This document shows, piece after piece, positions 15,725 to 23,470 of a stretch of DNA of 29,721 nucleotides. The first letter of the stretch is position 1; each line of letters begins with the position of its first letter. The notes under the pieces are model-generated. The model had not been told where the DNA came from. It saw nothing but the letters and a program-made list of their open reading frames with translations, and did no database searches. The position numbers were made by a program, and so were the translations under genes. The DNA is from JAGWFU01 sp035534575 (GTDB taxonomy: Archaea > Micrarchaeota > Micrarchaeia > Micrarchaeales > Micrarchaeaceae): the NCBI GenBank assembly GCA_035534575.1, contig DATLRT010000007.1:1-29721 (forward strand), given 5' to 3'.

Positions 15725-15901
15725 ATGAGCGACCTAAAAGTATCAAAGAGCGAAGGCTGGTATGTTGCTGAGATACCATCATTACACGTTGTAACCAGAG
15801 CTAAGACATTATCTGCGCTTAAAAAGAACCTAAAGGAGGCTATAGAGGTAGCAGTTGATGGACTTCTTGAGCTAAAGAAGTACAGATTAGTTAAAGCTTG
15901 A
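15725..15901 (+). CDS. hicB: HicB-family antitoxin
   Basis: A 58-residue HicB-like partial RNase-H-fold antitoxin: SEGWYVAEIPSLHVVTRAKTLSALKKNLKEAIE has the typical substrate-mimic core seen in short HicB proteins (xGWYVAxxPxLxxxTxxxxLxxxxxNxxEAIE). ATG 15725 is preferred because the upstream extension to 15671 is not HicB-like and overlaps the promoter. HicB neutralises the HicA RNase encoded next. Codon use is more AT-rich than the flanking ftsY and pilus genes, suggesting transfer. Confidence 0.85.
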   Translation: MSDLKVSKSEGWYVAEIPSLHVVTRAKTLSALKKNLKEAIEVAVDGLLELKKYRLVKA

Positions 15902-15916
15902 TGTAGGGCGAGGTCT

Positions 15917-16135
15917 ATGTCTAGACTCGTTATAAAACCTTCTGAACTGCTTCGGATTCTAGTAAAACATTACGGATTTAAGCTGATAAGACAGAAGGGC
16001 AGCCATCTTTTTGTTTCTAATTTTAAGAACTCCACGACTATCCCGATGCATGGAGGCGAACTGGATCAAGGCACCTTAAATGCGATACTAAAGCAGGCGG
16101 GCATCACCAAAGAAGATGTACGAAGGTATCTGTGA
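15917..16135 (+). CDS. hicA: HicA-family mRNA interferase toxin
   Basis: A 72-residue dsRNA-binding-fold RNase. The catalytic histidine is in RQKGSHLFV (His30), preceded by the GFKLIRQKG strand and followed by IPMHGGELDQGTLNAILKQAGI, the usual HicA C-terminal half. It cleaves mRNA when not bound by HicB. The order hicB then hicA, with 15 bases between them, is the less common arrangement. All expected residues are present, so it is probably active. Confidence 0.9.
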   Translation: MSRLVIKPSELLRILVKHYGFKLIRQKGSHLFVSNFKNSTTIPMHGGELDQGTLNAILKQAGITKEDVRRYL

Positions 16136-16150
16136 AACATCTATATAGTT

Positions 16151-16175
16151 ATCATCTGAGTATATATCAGTTGAT
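16151..16175 (+). promoter_or_regulatory. Operator-like imperfect palindrome upstream of the 16180 gene
   Basis: Arms ATCATCTGA (16151-16159) and TCAGTTGAT (16167-16175) are inverted repeats matching at 8 of 9 positions around a TATA-rich 7-base centre. A TATA-like CTATATAG at 16141-16148 places the transcript start inside the palindrome. The site is well placed for repression, perhaps by the winged-helix product of the gene it precedes. That assignment is inference. Confidence 0.5.
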
Positions 16176-16179
16176 ACAT

Positions 16180-16557
16180 ATGAAAAAAGAAGTTTCTGAA
16201 TCAAAAAGTAGTAGGCTCGCACGTTCACCCAGACTGGATACAATCTTCATGGTTGAAAAGTCCGTTTTCAAGTATAGCAGTGACAAGACAGTAACCCAGA
16301 TATGGAAGTTGCTGCCAAAAAAGGTTATGTGGACCACGTTTAAGACGGTGTTGGATTACTTGGAGTACTCTGGAAAAATAATAGTGGAGGAGGACAGGAC
16401 CTTAACGTGGATTTGGAATCCGATTAAGATAGCCGAACTGAAGAAAAAAGATTTGGTGGTCGTACAGAAGCTTATGAAGGCCAAAAACAAGAGGTATGGT
16501 AAGTTAACGGAAAAGGAGATACTGGAGGAAGTGGGTGCGTATAGGAAGGATAGGTAA
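16180..16557 (+). CDS. Archaeal winged-helix protein
   Basis: A 125-residue protein with the archaeal pattern SPRLDTIFMVEKSVFK, QIWKLLPKKVMWTTFKTVLDYLEYSGKIIVEEDRTLTWIW, a single winged helix where the wing ends in TWIWNP. Related archaeal proteins are often found beside toxin or nucleotidyltransferase genes; direct function is unknown. ATG 16180 is preferred over the frame opening at 16132, which overlaps hicA. It probably belongs to the same accessory insert as hicBA and may be its regulator. Confidence 0.75.
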   Translation: MKKEVSESKSSRLARSPRLDTIFMVEKSVFKYSSDKTVTQIWKLLPKKVMWTTFKTVLDYLEYSGKIIVEEDRTLTWIWNPIKIAELKKKDLVVVQKLMKAKNKRYGKLTEKEILEEVGAYRKDR

Positions 16558-16693
16558 GAGTGCGCTTATTGGATATTCAAGAGTTTCCGGGATAAAGATT
16601 GTAACGCCGAACCTTTTCCTTCAAATACTCGGAGCCGATATGCCTTGAAGAGGGAGTGAAACCTCTTTATAGCTTACCAGTTTATATTAGCTC
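16558..16693. other. Intergenic stretch before the secretion ATPase
   Basis: This 136-base gap has no ORF, tRNA or clear hairpin. A TATA element TTTATAG at 16666-16672 lies about 25 bases before ATG 16694, predicting a leaderless transcript. Nothing else is supported. Confidence 0.5.
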
Positions 16694-18022
16694 ATGACCG
16701 TTGCCATGAGTCCCAAGCTTATAGCGCTTGAGGACGCAGTTCTAAACCAGCTCAAGGGAAGGTTCACAGCGATAACGGACTTCCAGGCAAGGATGGACAT
16801 GGTCAACTCGGTGGCGAAAACGCTCAACCCAGCGGTCAGCACGGAGGAGATACAGCAGATGTTCGATGACATGAACGACATGGGCTACATAAAGGACCTG
16901 CTCGTGAATGAGAACATAGAGGACATAATGATAAACAACACCCAGAACATCTTCGTCTTCGACTCCGAGGAGGGAAAGAAGAAGATAGAGGACAGGTTCG
17001 TCAACAGGATTGAGCTGGAGAGGTTTGTCAACAGATTGAAGCTCTACGCGACCAACGAGAGCAACGATGGGAACATACTGGACGTCCACCTGCCCAACGG
17101 AAGCAGGGTCAACATCATATCGTCCCCGCTGGGATACGACATCACGATAAGGAACTTCAAGAAGACCCCGCTCAGCATAATAGACCTGATAAACGACGGG
17201 GAGCTCGATTACAGCATAGCGGCTAGGCTCTGGCTGTACATAGACGGGTTCAAGATAAGGCCCGCCAACGTGCTGATAGGCGGCATGCCCGCAGCGGGAA
17301 AGACAACGCTGCTAAACGCGATGTTCTCCTTCTTCAGGCCGGAGCAGAGGGTAGTCACGATAGAGGAGACATACGAGCTGGACACATCGATGCAGGAGAA
17401 CGCGGCGAAGCTGGAGACCAGCGAGGCCATGCCTCTTGAGTCGCTGGTGAGGAACGTGCTCAGGATGAGGCCTGACACCATAATCATAGGGGAGGTCAGG
17501 GGAGCCGAGGCGAACGACATGATTACGGCGATGAACATAGGCAAGATAGTTCTGGGAACCATCCACGCATCGTCCACCAGGGATATAATCAACAGGCTTC
17601 AGCACACGCCGATGAACGTGCCCATGGACATCATACCGGTCATTGACGTGCTGATAGTGATTTCGGTGGTGTACATGCAGGGCAAGCCGCATAGGAGGGT
17701 CACACAGATATCGGAGGTGTCTGGAATGGAGAACCAGGTGCTCCTCTCAGACCTGTACAAGTTTGATTACAAGACGATGAGGGGTACGCCCATACTCCCG
17801 AGCGTCACATACAGGGACCTGCTTTCAAAGCTGCTGGGAGTCCCGGCACCGGACATACTGGCTGAGGAGAGAGTGAGGGCTGCCATCTTGGAAAGGCTGA
17901 ACAAGCTGGGAAAGAAGGACATAGGGAGCATCAGCCAGACCGTCAAGGAGTACTACGATGACCCGGAGCAGACCCTAAGGTCGCTCGGGCTTGGAGACAT
18001 GCAGCCTGTGATAAGGGTCTGA
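16694..18022 (+). CDS. Type IV pilus/archaellum-type secretion ATPase (CpaF/GspE superfamily)
   Basis: A 442-residue hexameric traffic ATPase that powers assembly of archaeal type IV pili or related filaments at the membrane. The N-terminal part contains LLVNENIEDIMINN and the DVHLPNGSRVNII segment typical of CpaF/TadA. The core has Walker A GMPAAGKT (197-204), the acidic TIEETYELD box, Walker B-like RPDTIIIGEVRG (259-270) and the histidine box GTIHASS (288-294). TATA spacing supports leaderless ATG 16694; ATG 16706 is also in frame. No TadC-like membrane partner or pilin lies next to it, so its apparatus must be encoded elsewhere. Confidence 0.9.
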   Translation: MTVAMSPKLIALEDAVLNQLKGRFTAITDFQARMDMVNSVAKTLNPAVSTEEIQQMFDDMNDMGYIKDLLVNENIEDIMINNTQNIFVFDSEEGKKKIEDRFVNRIELERFVNRLKLYATNESNDGNILDVHLPNGSRVNIISSPLGYDITIRNFKKTPLSIIDLINDGELDYSIAARLWLYIDGFKIRPANVLIGGMPAAGKTTLLNAMFSFFRPEQRVVTIEETYELDTSMQENAAKLETSEAMPLESLVRNVLRMRPDTIIIGEVRGAEANDMITAMNIGKIVLGTIHASSTRDIINRLQHTPMNVPMDIIPVIDVLIVISVVYMQGKPHRRVTQISEVSGMENQVLLSDLYKFDYKTMRGTPILPSVTYRDLLSKLLGVPAPDILAEERVRAAILERLNKLGKKDIGSISQTVKEYYDDPEQTLRSLGLGDMQPVIRV

Positions 18023-18026
18023 TACC

Positions 18027-18176
18027 TTAGCACTTGCATCCACAATCCTTGCACATCTTCTTGTTGTCGCAGCTGCACTTCATGCACATGCATCCGCAGC
18101 AATCGCACTTGGTCTTCTTTGCCTTTGTGACCTTCTTCTTTGCGGGGGCCTTCTTGGCCTTCCTCTTGGTTGCCAT
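18027..18176 (-). CDS. Tiny Cys-rich metal-binding-like protein with basic tail
   Basis: A 49-residue protein in two halves. Residues 1-23 are almost only Lys, Ala, Pro, Arg and Thr, like a histone H1 tail. Residues 24-49 hold 11 cysteines in CxCCxCxC, CxC and CxxCxCxC arrangements with no aromatic residue, much like a metallothionein or compact zinc cluster. TATA element TTTAAA at 18200-18205 sits 24 bases before the ATG, so a leaderless transcript is predicted. It lies 41 bases downstream of top6A on the same strand and converges with the secretion ATPase, 4 bases from its stop. Function is unknown; metal storage or nucleic-acid binding are the obvious options. Confidence 0.75.
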   Translation of the reverse strand: MATKRKAKKAPAKKKVTKAKKTKCDCCGCMCMKCSCDNKKMCKDCGCKC

Positions 18177-18199
18177 GATAGATACTGGCAGGAAAGCAA

Positions 18200-18205
18200 T
18201 TTAAA
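18200..18205 (-). promoter_or_regulatory. TATA box for the Cys-rich gene
   Basis: TTTAAA, 24 bases upstream of the ATG at 18176 on the minus strand, is at the spacing expected for a leaderless archaeal mRNA. It supports the small ORF as a real, separately expressed gene. Confidence 0.55.
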
Positions 18206-18217
18206 GCATTAGTGGGG

Positions 18218-19336
18218 CTACGGCAAGAAGTCCTTGTTCTTTATCTTCTCCTTCACGTAGTCGCTGATGAACGTAAGCCTTGGACCCTGAAGCGCGTCCT
18301 GCTCTATCTTGGTCCTGTTCTTCAGCACGAGCTTCAGTTCATTGACCCAGGCCTCGTGGCGGTTTATCCACTCGTACCCGAGCATCTCCTGCACCCTCTT
18401 TATGTCGAACTCGTTGACCTTCATGGTCATGTTCTTGAGGAACTCGTACTTGTCAAGATCGGACATGGTAACGCCCAGGAAACGGGCCTCAGGGGTGGCA
18501 ACGTCCTTGCCTATGTAGGCGAGGTTTATGCTGCCGGTCTTGATGGTCCAGTAGATGTACCATCCCCATACGTCCCCGTCGTTGAACACATAGACAGGGA
18601 GCCCCATGTCCGCGAACTTCCTGATTATGCGCCTGGTGCCACGCGATGCCTGGCCTTCAGGAGAGAGCAGTATCATGTTCTCCTTCTTCCACAGCGCGTC
18701 CTCGTTGAGCCTCTGCCATACGGCGTTCTTCTCCACCACAAGGACGTACTTGGCCTTCACGTCCACGAACTCGATGTCGTTGTCCACGTCGCTCGGTATG
18801 GCCCATCCGCTTCTTCCCATCTTGCTGGCGTCTATCTCCAGCTTCTCGTCCCCGAACCTGTCCATTACCTTGAAGTTGCCCGCAAGGAGCCCCTTCCTGT
18901 TGGCGTTGAGGTTGAGCTGCTCCCTCTTCAGGCTCAGAGCGACCTCAAGGTCCTCGATTAGCGGGTTGGACTCCGCCTGCTCGTTGAATATGTTCTCGTC
19001 CACGTCCTCCCCGAGGGAGTACTTCAGCTGATAGAACAGCCCCCTGATGGACGTGTGGAGGTTCTCGTTGACGAACTTGTGGCACTTTGCCGCGATGGCC
19101 ATGGTCTGCATGAACCTCTTGGTCTGTGCAATGTTCAGGAAGTTCCTCTCCTCCTGAGCCTTGCCGAGTGTGAGGTAGCCCTTCCTCGTATCGTAGGTTA
19201 TGTTTGACTTAGTCCTTGCGGTGGCAGTGAACTTAGGGTTCTTTCCGCCCTCTATCTGCTTGAGTATTCCGTCTCCGAAATCCTCCAGGATCTGTTTGGG
19301 CTGCTCCCCTTTCTCCTTGCTTTCCTTTGCCGCCAT
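18218..19336 (-). CDS. top6A: DNA topoisomerase VI subunit A (Spo11-like)
   Basis: A 372-residue type IIB topoisomerase catalytic subunit that makes the double-strand break used for strand passage. The winged-helix 5Y-CAP domain carries the active tyrosine in TSIRGLFYQLKY (Tyr102). The Toprim domain has the glutamate in VLVVEKNAV (Glu202) and the acidic pair in FNDGDVWGWYIY (Asp253 and Asp255). The proline normally following the second aspartate (DGDPWG) is valine here. The start is ATG 19336: an ATTTAAAT TATA element at 19357-19364 would begin the transcript at this ATG, excluding the upstream TTG at 19348. Subunit B, often adjacent, is not in this window. Confidence 0.93.
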   Translation of the reverse strand: MAAKESKEKGEQPKQILEDFGDGILKQIEGGKNPKFTATARTKSNITYDTRKGYLTLGKAQEERNFLNIAQTKRFMQTMAIAAKCHKFVNENLHTSIRGLFYQLKYSLGEDVDENIFNEQAESNPLIEDLEVALSLKREQLNLNANRKGLLAGNFKVMDRFGDEKLEIDASKMGRSGWAIPSDVDNDIEFVDVKAKYVLVVEKNAVWQRLNEDALWKKENMILLSPEGQASRGTRRIIRKFADMGLPVYVFNDGDVWGWYIYWTIKTGSINLAYIGKDVATPEARFLGVTMSDLDKYEFLKNMTMKVNEFDIKRVQEMLGYEWINRHEAWVNELKLVLKNRTKIEQDALQGPRLTFISDYVKEKIKNKDFLP

Positions 19337-19356
19337 GTTAATCGCCAATAATCTTC

Positions 19357-19364
19357 ATTTAAAT
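19357..19364 (-). promoter_or_regulatory. TATA box of top6A
   Basis: ATTTAAAT on the minus strand is centred about 25 bases before ATG 19336, fitting a leaderless transcript and fixing the translation start of top6A. Confidence 0.6.
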
Positions 19365-19403
19365 CGCAATGCTATTAGAGTAAGTGGTCGCCTAGATGCC
19401 CAA

Positions 19404-19787
19404 TTAGGTCTGCTGGCCTATAAATATTACGCCGTCAATATCCTTGAAATCGGGATCCCCTGTGACAACCTTTCCGTTGGCGTGTCTTGCGGTGGCAAGC
19501 ACTACGCTGTCGGCTATGCCCATCTTATGCCTTAATTTCAGCTTTGCGGCGCTCAGTGCGATTTCCTTGTCAAGTGGGATTACGTAACATCTACGCTCTA
19601 CGGCTTCGGTGTACTTCTTTGCTGTTGCCTCATCGTAGTATCTGCTGACCCATAGGTATAGTTCTGTGAGGTTTATGGACGCGACTACGGCCTCCTCGTC
19701 ACCTTCTATATGGGTGGCTGCGCTGCTGGCGTGCTTGCCACCCTTCCAGTACTCAATCCATGCCCAGCTGTCAATCAAAACGGTCAT
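19404..19787 (-). CDS. vapC: VapC-like PIN-domain toxin
   Basis: A 127-residue PIN-fold RNase. The four acidic residues of the metal site are present: Asp6 (VLIDSWAW), Glu42 (NLTEL), Asp93 (GIADSVVLATA) and Asp111/Asp113 (TGDPDF). Active VapC toxins cut tRNA or rRNA and are blocked by the paired VapB. Its start overlaps the antitoxin gene by 17 bases, as in many vapBC operons. It lies between top6A and the lonB operon. Confidence 0.9.
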   Translation of the reverse strand: MTVLIDSWAWIEYWKGGKHASSAATHIEGDEEAVVASINLTELYLWVSRYYDEATAKKYTEAVERRCYVIPLDKEIALSAAKLKLRHKMGIADSVVLATARHANGKVVTGDPDFKDIDGVIFIGQQT

Positions 19788-19971
19788 GCTTTTCCCTCTT
19801 GAAAGAGTGCAGCTTCGGCAGCGTCCCCATCTCGCTCTTCCCCAGCGTCTTGGCCTTCTTTGCGAGCCAGAGTATTACCTCAGAGTAGTTCTTGGCGCCA
19901 ATCTCCCTCTTTATGGTGTCCAAGATTACCTTCTCCTTCAAGCTCAGCTGTATGGTAGTGATTCCAGCCAT
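19771..19971 (-). CDS. vapB: VapB-like antitoxin
   Basis: A 66-residue protein starting with a strand-helix pattern typical of a ribbon-helix-helix or AbrB-like antitoxin (ITTIQLSLKEKVILDTIKREIGAKNYSEVILWLAKK), followed by a basic tail that would bind VapC. It immediately precedes and overlaps the PIN toxin. A TATA-like element on the minus strand at 19991-20000 is spaced for a leaderless start at 19971. Confidence 0.85.
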   Translation of the reverse strand: MAGITTIQLSLKEKVILDTIKREIGAKNYSEVILWLAKKAKTLGKSEMGTLPKLHSFKREKHDRFD

Positions 19972-19990
19972 ATAATCTATAGGTATATAG

Positions 19991-20000
19991 GGCTATAAGC
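19991..20000 (-). promoter_or_regulatory. TATA-like promoter of vapBC
   Basis: GCTTATAGCC on the minus strand is centred about 25 bases before the vapB ATG. The surrounding 65 bases are rich in TATA-like repeats (TATATAG, CTATATAA), so other start sites are possible. Confidence 0.45.
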
Positions 20001-20038
20001 TATATAAAGGTTTGCTTTTAGGAGGTTTTCACTTGTAG

Positions 20039-20344
20039 TTACTTGAATCCAAATGCGTGCCTTATGCGCTCCGCAGTTGAGGGGCCCTGTGGAGATATCG
20101 GCCTTATGTGCATACCCTCCTTTATTGCGCCTCCGGATAGATATCGGACCTGCCTGGCCATGTGCTCCGCCTCGCTTATGTCGGTAGCCCTGAGAAGCCC
20201 CCTTATGTTTCCCTCAGATTCCCTGGGGGTCTCCATTACCCCGTCCATCCCTAATTTTAACATTACCGCCTTGGCCTTGGGCATGTCCGCAGGTTTTACG
20301 TTACTGTAATGAACCTCATACAACTTCAGCTTTAGTTCGGACAT
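20039..20344 (-). CDS. Hypothetical protein encoded directly after lonB
   Basis: A 101-residue soluble protein with a predicted alternating strand/helix fold: LKLYEVHYSNVKPADMPKAKAVMLKLG, then GNIRGLLRATDISEAEHMARQVRYLSGG and a basic C-terminus. No family is recognised. It begins 9 bases after the lonB stop on the same strand and is probably co-transcribed and translationally coupled. A LonB-related role (adaptor or regulator) would be pure inference from position. Confidence 0.7.
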   Translation of the reverse strand: MSELKLKLYEVHYSNVKPADMPKAKAVMLKLGMDGVMETPRESEGNIRGLLRATDISEAEHMARQVRYLSGGAIKEGMHIRPISPQGPSTAERIRHAFGFK

Positions 20345-20353
20345 CTTCTCCCC

Positions 20354-23300
20354 TTACTCGTAGCCCTTGAGCTCCTTGATTATGATGTTCCTCCTCTTGC
20401 TCTCCTTCAGCGCGTACTTGAGCACGTCGCCGAGGTTCCTTGCGGTGAGGATCGTTATCTTCTTTAGCACGTCCTTGCTGAGCGCTATGTCGTCCTTGTT
20501 GGCGTAAGGCACTATCACCTTCTTGAGACCTGAGTTGATTGCAGCCTCAACCTTGCTCGTTACGCCGCCGACCGGGAGCACCTCTCCCCTGACTGAGAGC
20601 GAGCCTGTCATTGCGATGGACTGGTCCACAGGCAGGTTTTCCATGGCGGAGATGATGCTGACAGCGACCGATATGCTTGCGCTGTCTCCCTCCACTCCCT
20701 CAACCTGGAGGAACTGGACGTGCATGTCGTAGTTCGAGACGTCGCGCCCCATGTGCTTCTTTATGATTGCCGAGACGTTCTTCACCGCCTCGTTGGCTAT
20801 CTTGCCCAGCTTGCCGGTGGGTATGAACTTGCCCTCCGCCCTGCTGCTTGCGGGAGTTACCTCAGCGGCGATTGGGATGACTATGCCTGAGTTGGTGTTC
20901 CTGTTGCCTATCACCGCAAGGCCGTTCACGCGGCCCACGCTGAAGCCCGATGTTGAGAACACGCGATAGTCCTTTCTGTACTCCAATTCCTGTGATACAA
21001 CCTGTGCCTCAATGGGGGTTGAGAGCACCTTACCTGCCACCACGTCCTCCTTGGTTACTACAGGGTGGTTCTTCTCAATGGCTATGTCACCGGCGGCCCT
21101 TACAAGGCCGCCCAGGTCCCTCAGTATGAGCGTGAGCTTGTGCTTCCTTCCAGCACGCCTCCTTGCCTCCTCAATTATCTCATCCACGGCCTGCATGTCA
21201 AAGGGGGGTATCTTCTTGTCCTTCTTTATCTCCTGGGCTATGAACTGCCTTACGTACTCCCTGTTGGTGGCGTTGTCGTCCATGGTGCTCTCCATGAACA
21301 CCTCATAACCATAACCCCTTATCCTGGACCTCAGGGCTGGGTGCATGTTCTGTATGTCCTGCAGGTTCCCCGCAGCGACTAGTATGAAATCCGATGGAAC
21401 CGGCTCCGTCTTCACTAGGGCGCCTGAGCTCAGGTCGCTCTGCCCGGTAATCGAGTACTTCTTCTCCTGAAGCGAGGTGAGCAACTCCTGCTGCGACCTT
21501 GGGTCGAGGTTGGATACCTCGTCTATGAACAACACACCCTTATTGGCCTTGTGTATCGCGCCGCTCTCCACCCTCAGGTGGGCTGGCGTCCCCAACCCCC
21601 CAGACTGCAAGGGATCGTGCCTTACGTCCCCGAACAGCGCTCCTGCCTTTGATCCCGTTGCATCAAGGAATGGGGCGTGGCTGAGGCCCGAGTTGTCCAC
21701 TATGAGCTTCGGCTCATTGGCATCGTTGGTGCCCGGTATGCCCACCCTTCTGGCAATCCCAGTCATGAATATAAGCATTGATCCGAATATGAGCACTCCG
21801 AGTATCACGGCCGCGAGCACTATTATCTCGTAGCCCTTGATGAATCCGCTGAGGGAGAGCGCGAACAGCGCTATGACAAGTACCATGACTATGGGGGCGA
21901 CTATGGAGCTGCTCTTGCTCATGGACATGCGGTTCTTCATGCGCTCTCTCTGGAGTATGAGGCGGCCTTGCCCGTCCCCCAGTTTGCCGTCCTTGGGTGT
22001 GCCCTCGGGATAGGTCTTCACGGCCTTGGCAAGGGGGGTGTTCTCGTCGTTCTGGTTTCTGTATATCAGGACGTCCTCAAGGTCGGCTGCGGGAAGGAGC
22101 TCAGCCATAGCCTGCGCCAGCATGGTCTTCCCTGTGTTGTGGGAGATTACGCCGTTGGCGATGAACCTGTGCCACTCAGGGACCTCTATGTCATAGACAT
22201 CCGCGTATCCGCCTTCTATGACCTTGACCACTCTCTCGCTCCTCTGCTTCAGCTTCCTTGCGAATGAAGGAGCCTCTGCAGCGAGCTTATTCAGGATTTG
22301 AACCTTCTTGGCGCATGCGAAACCTATCTTCTCGTGGAACTTTATTATGTCGTATCCGCTCCTTATGGCCAGTTGCGGCGCATCCCCGGATTTCGTTGAT
22401 AGCGCGTTTAGTATCCTTGACTGTATCCCGAACCTTATCAGAATGGTCTGCACGTCTCTTAGGAGCTCTACGTTCTTTGACTTCAGCCCTATGCCCCTAT
22501 GCCCCCTGCCCTTGTTGTATACTGTTCCATCAGCTGTAAATAGCCATTTTAAGAACGCCGCGGCGACCTCGTTGCCTGAAGCCAGAACAAGGTCTGGTAT
22601 CCTCTTCTCCTTAAGGAACCTAAGATTCTGGTAAATGTCCTTGTTTGATATGTCCACATACTGCAGAGGCACGGTTCTGCCCTTTCCCAGGCGCGTCAAG
22701 ACTGGGGGGTCTATCCCGAAGTTCTCCTTTACGAAGGACAGAAGGTCAGAGAGTATGTCCTTTTCATCCTCTGCCACCACGAAACCCAACCTCTCCCTGT
22801 TGGCGTCTACCCAACCGTCCCCTATGATATAGCCGAATAGGGCAGCCAAGGACGGGGTCAGCTTGTCGGGAAGCTTTCCATGGAACTTAGGCCCTAATTT
22901 GTTTCTTTTTATAGTGGCAAACCCTGTTTTTAGATAGTTATCGACTATGCACCTTACACCGCTCACAACTGCTACCCTGTCGCCAACCCTTATCGCATCA
23001 AGGCGCTTCCATGACCTGGGTTGGGCACCGCCAAATCCCTCCCTTTTGTTCACAATGAGCAGGGGATGGTTAGGGGTGCCCTTTATGCTCTTCCCGGACT
23101 CGGTTATTATCTCGATTACGGGCTGTTTTGAATACTTATGAAAGACCTGGGCGTCAGCCACCGCGTTGCCGCTGCCTACCATCACCCTCTTGTTTATCCT
23201 TTCAAGGTGTTCGCTTCCAAACTTTTCGAGTTTCAGGATCGCGCCGGTGCCGAGGAATACCCTCTCGTCTCCTATAAGGCATCCAGGCTCCCCTATGAGC

Positions 23301-23434
23301 AACACGTTCCTCCTCTGCTTGGCCGCCTTCTTTATGATGTCAACGGCCTTCTTCTGGCCTATGACCTGCTCGATAAGCTTGTCGGGTATCTTGATGTCAG
23401 CAGTTGTCTTCACTTTTCTGGTGGTCTTAGCCAT
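20354..23434 (-). CDS. lonB: Membrane-anchored archaeal Lon protease (LonB) interrupted by an intein
   Basis: A 1026-residue precursor. Removing the intein (residues 52-433) leaves 644 residues, normal for LonB. The mature protein has a P-loop completed across the splice site (GEPG joined to TGKT), two membrane segments inserted in the AAA+ domain (about 509-529 and 535-558), Walker B GVLFIDE, and the C-terminal peptidase with Ser918 (EGDSAS) and Lys961 (GVTSKVEA), 43 residues apart as in archaeal Lon. It would be an ATP-dependent membrane protease degrading unfolded cytoplasmic and membrane proteins. The start is ATG 23434. A TATA element and an inverted repeat lie upstream. Confidence 0.95.
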   Translation of the reverse strand: MAKTTRKVKTTADIKIPDKLIEQVIGQKKAVDIIKKAAKQRRNVLLIGEPGCLIGDERVFLGTGAILKLEKFGSEHLERINKRVMVGSGNAVADAQVFHKYSKQPVIEIITESGKSIKGTPNHPLLIVNKREGFGGAQPRSWKRLDAIRVGDRVAVVSGVRCIVDNYLKTGFATIKRNKLGPKFHGKLPDKLTPSLAALFGYIIGDGWVDANRERLGFVVAEDEKDILSDLLSFVKENFGIDPPVLTRLGKGRTVPLQYVDISNKDIYQNLRFLKEKRIPDLVLASGNEVAAAFLKWLFTADGTVYNKGRGHRGIGLKSKNVELLRDVQTILIRFGIQSRILNALSTKSGDAPQLAIRSGYDIIKFHEKIGFACAKKVQILNKLAAEAPSFARKLKQRSERVVKVIEGGYADVYDIEVPEWHRFIANGVISHNTGKTMLAQAMAELLPAADLEDVLIYRNQNDENTPLAKAVKTYPEGTPKDGKLGDGQGRLILQRERMKNRMSMSKSSSIVAPIVMVLVIALFALSLSGFIKGYEIIVLAAVILGVLIFGSMLIFMTGIARRVGIPGTNDANEPKLIVDNSGLSHAPFLDATGSKAGALFGDVRHDPLQSGGLGTPAHLRVESGAIHKANKGVLFIDEVSNLDPRSQQELLTSLQEKKYSITGQSDLSSGALVKTEPVPSDFILVAAGNLQDIQNMHPALRSRIRGYGYEVFMESTMDDNATNREYVRQFIAQEIKKDKKIPPFDMQAVDEIIEEARRRAGRKHKLTLILRDLGGLVRAAGDIAIEKNHPVVTKEDVVAGKVLSTPIEAQVVSQELEYRKDYRVFSTSGFSVGRVNGLAVIGNRNTNSGIVIPIAAEVTPASSRAEGKFIPTGKLGKIANEAVKNVSAIIKKHMGRDVSNYDMHVQFLQVEGVEGDSASISVAVSIISAMENLPVDQSIAMTGSLSVRGEVLPVGGVTSKVEAAINSGLKKVIVPYANKDDIALSKDVLKKITILTARNLGDVLKYALKESKRRNIIIKELKGYE
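22136..23281 (-). other. Intein with LAGLIDADG homing endonuclease inside lonB
   Basis: A 382-residue in-frame insertion. It begins with Cys52 (CLIGDERVF), has a block-B-like TPNHPLLI with its histidine, and ends with VISHN before Thr434 as the +1 residue, so all splicing residues are present. Two dodecapeptide motifs of a LAGLIDADG endonuclease are visible: LFGYIIGDGWVD (intein residues 148-159) and LKWLFTADGTVY (244-255), both with the acidic residue. It sits in the Walker A loop, a favoured intein site that is also occupied in Lon proteases of some Thermococcales. Endonuclease and splicing therefore look intact. Confidence 0.95.
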
Positions 23435-23470
23435 GCGATGCCCTTTGTGTGTGTCGTCGGTAGCCCATCA

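Noticed and set aside
16558..16693. tRNA or small RNA gene in the gap before the secretion ATPase
   Set aside because: No cloverleaf, T-loop sequence or stable hairpin could be traced by eye.
19404..19971. vapBC as part of the 23.4-29.3 kb island
   Set aside because: It is separated by lonB and has core-like composition; it is a stand-alone toxin-antitoxin pair.
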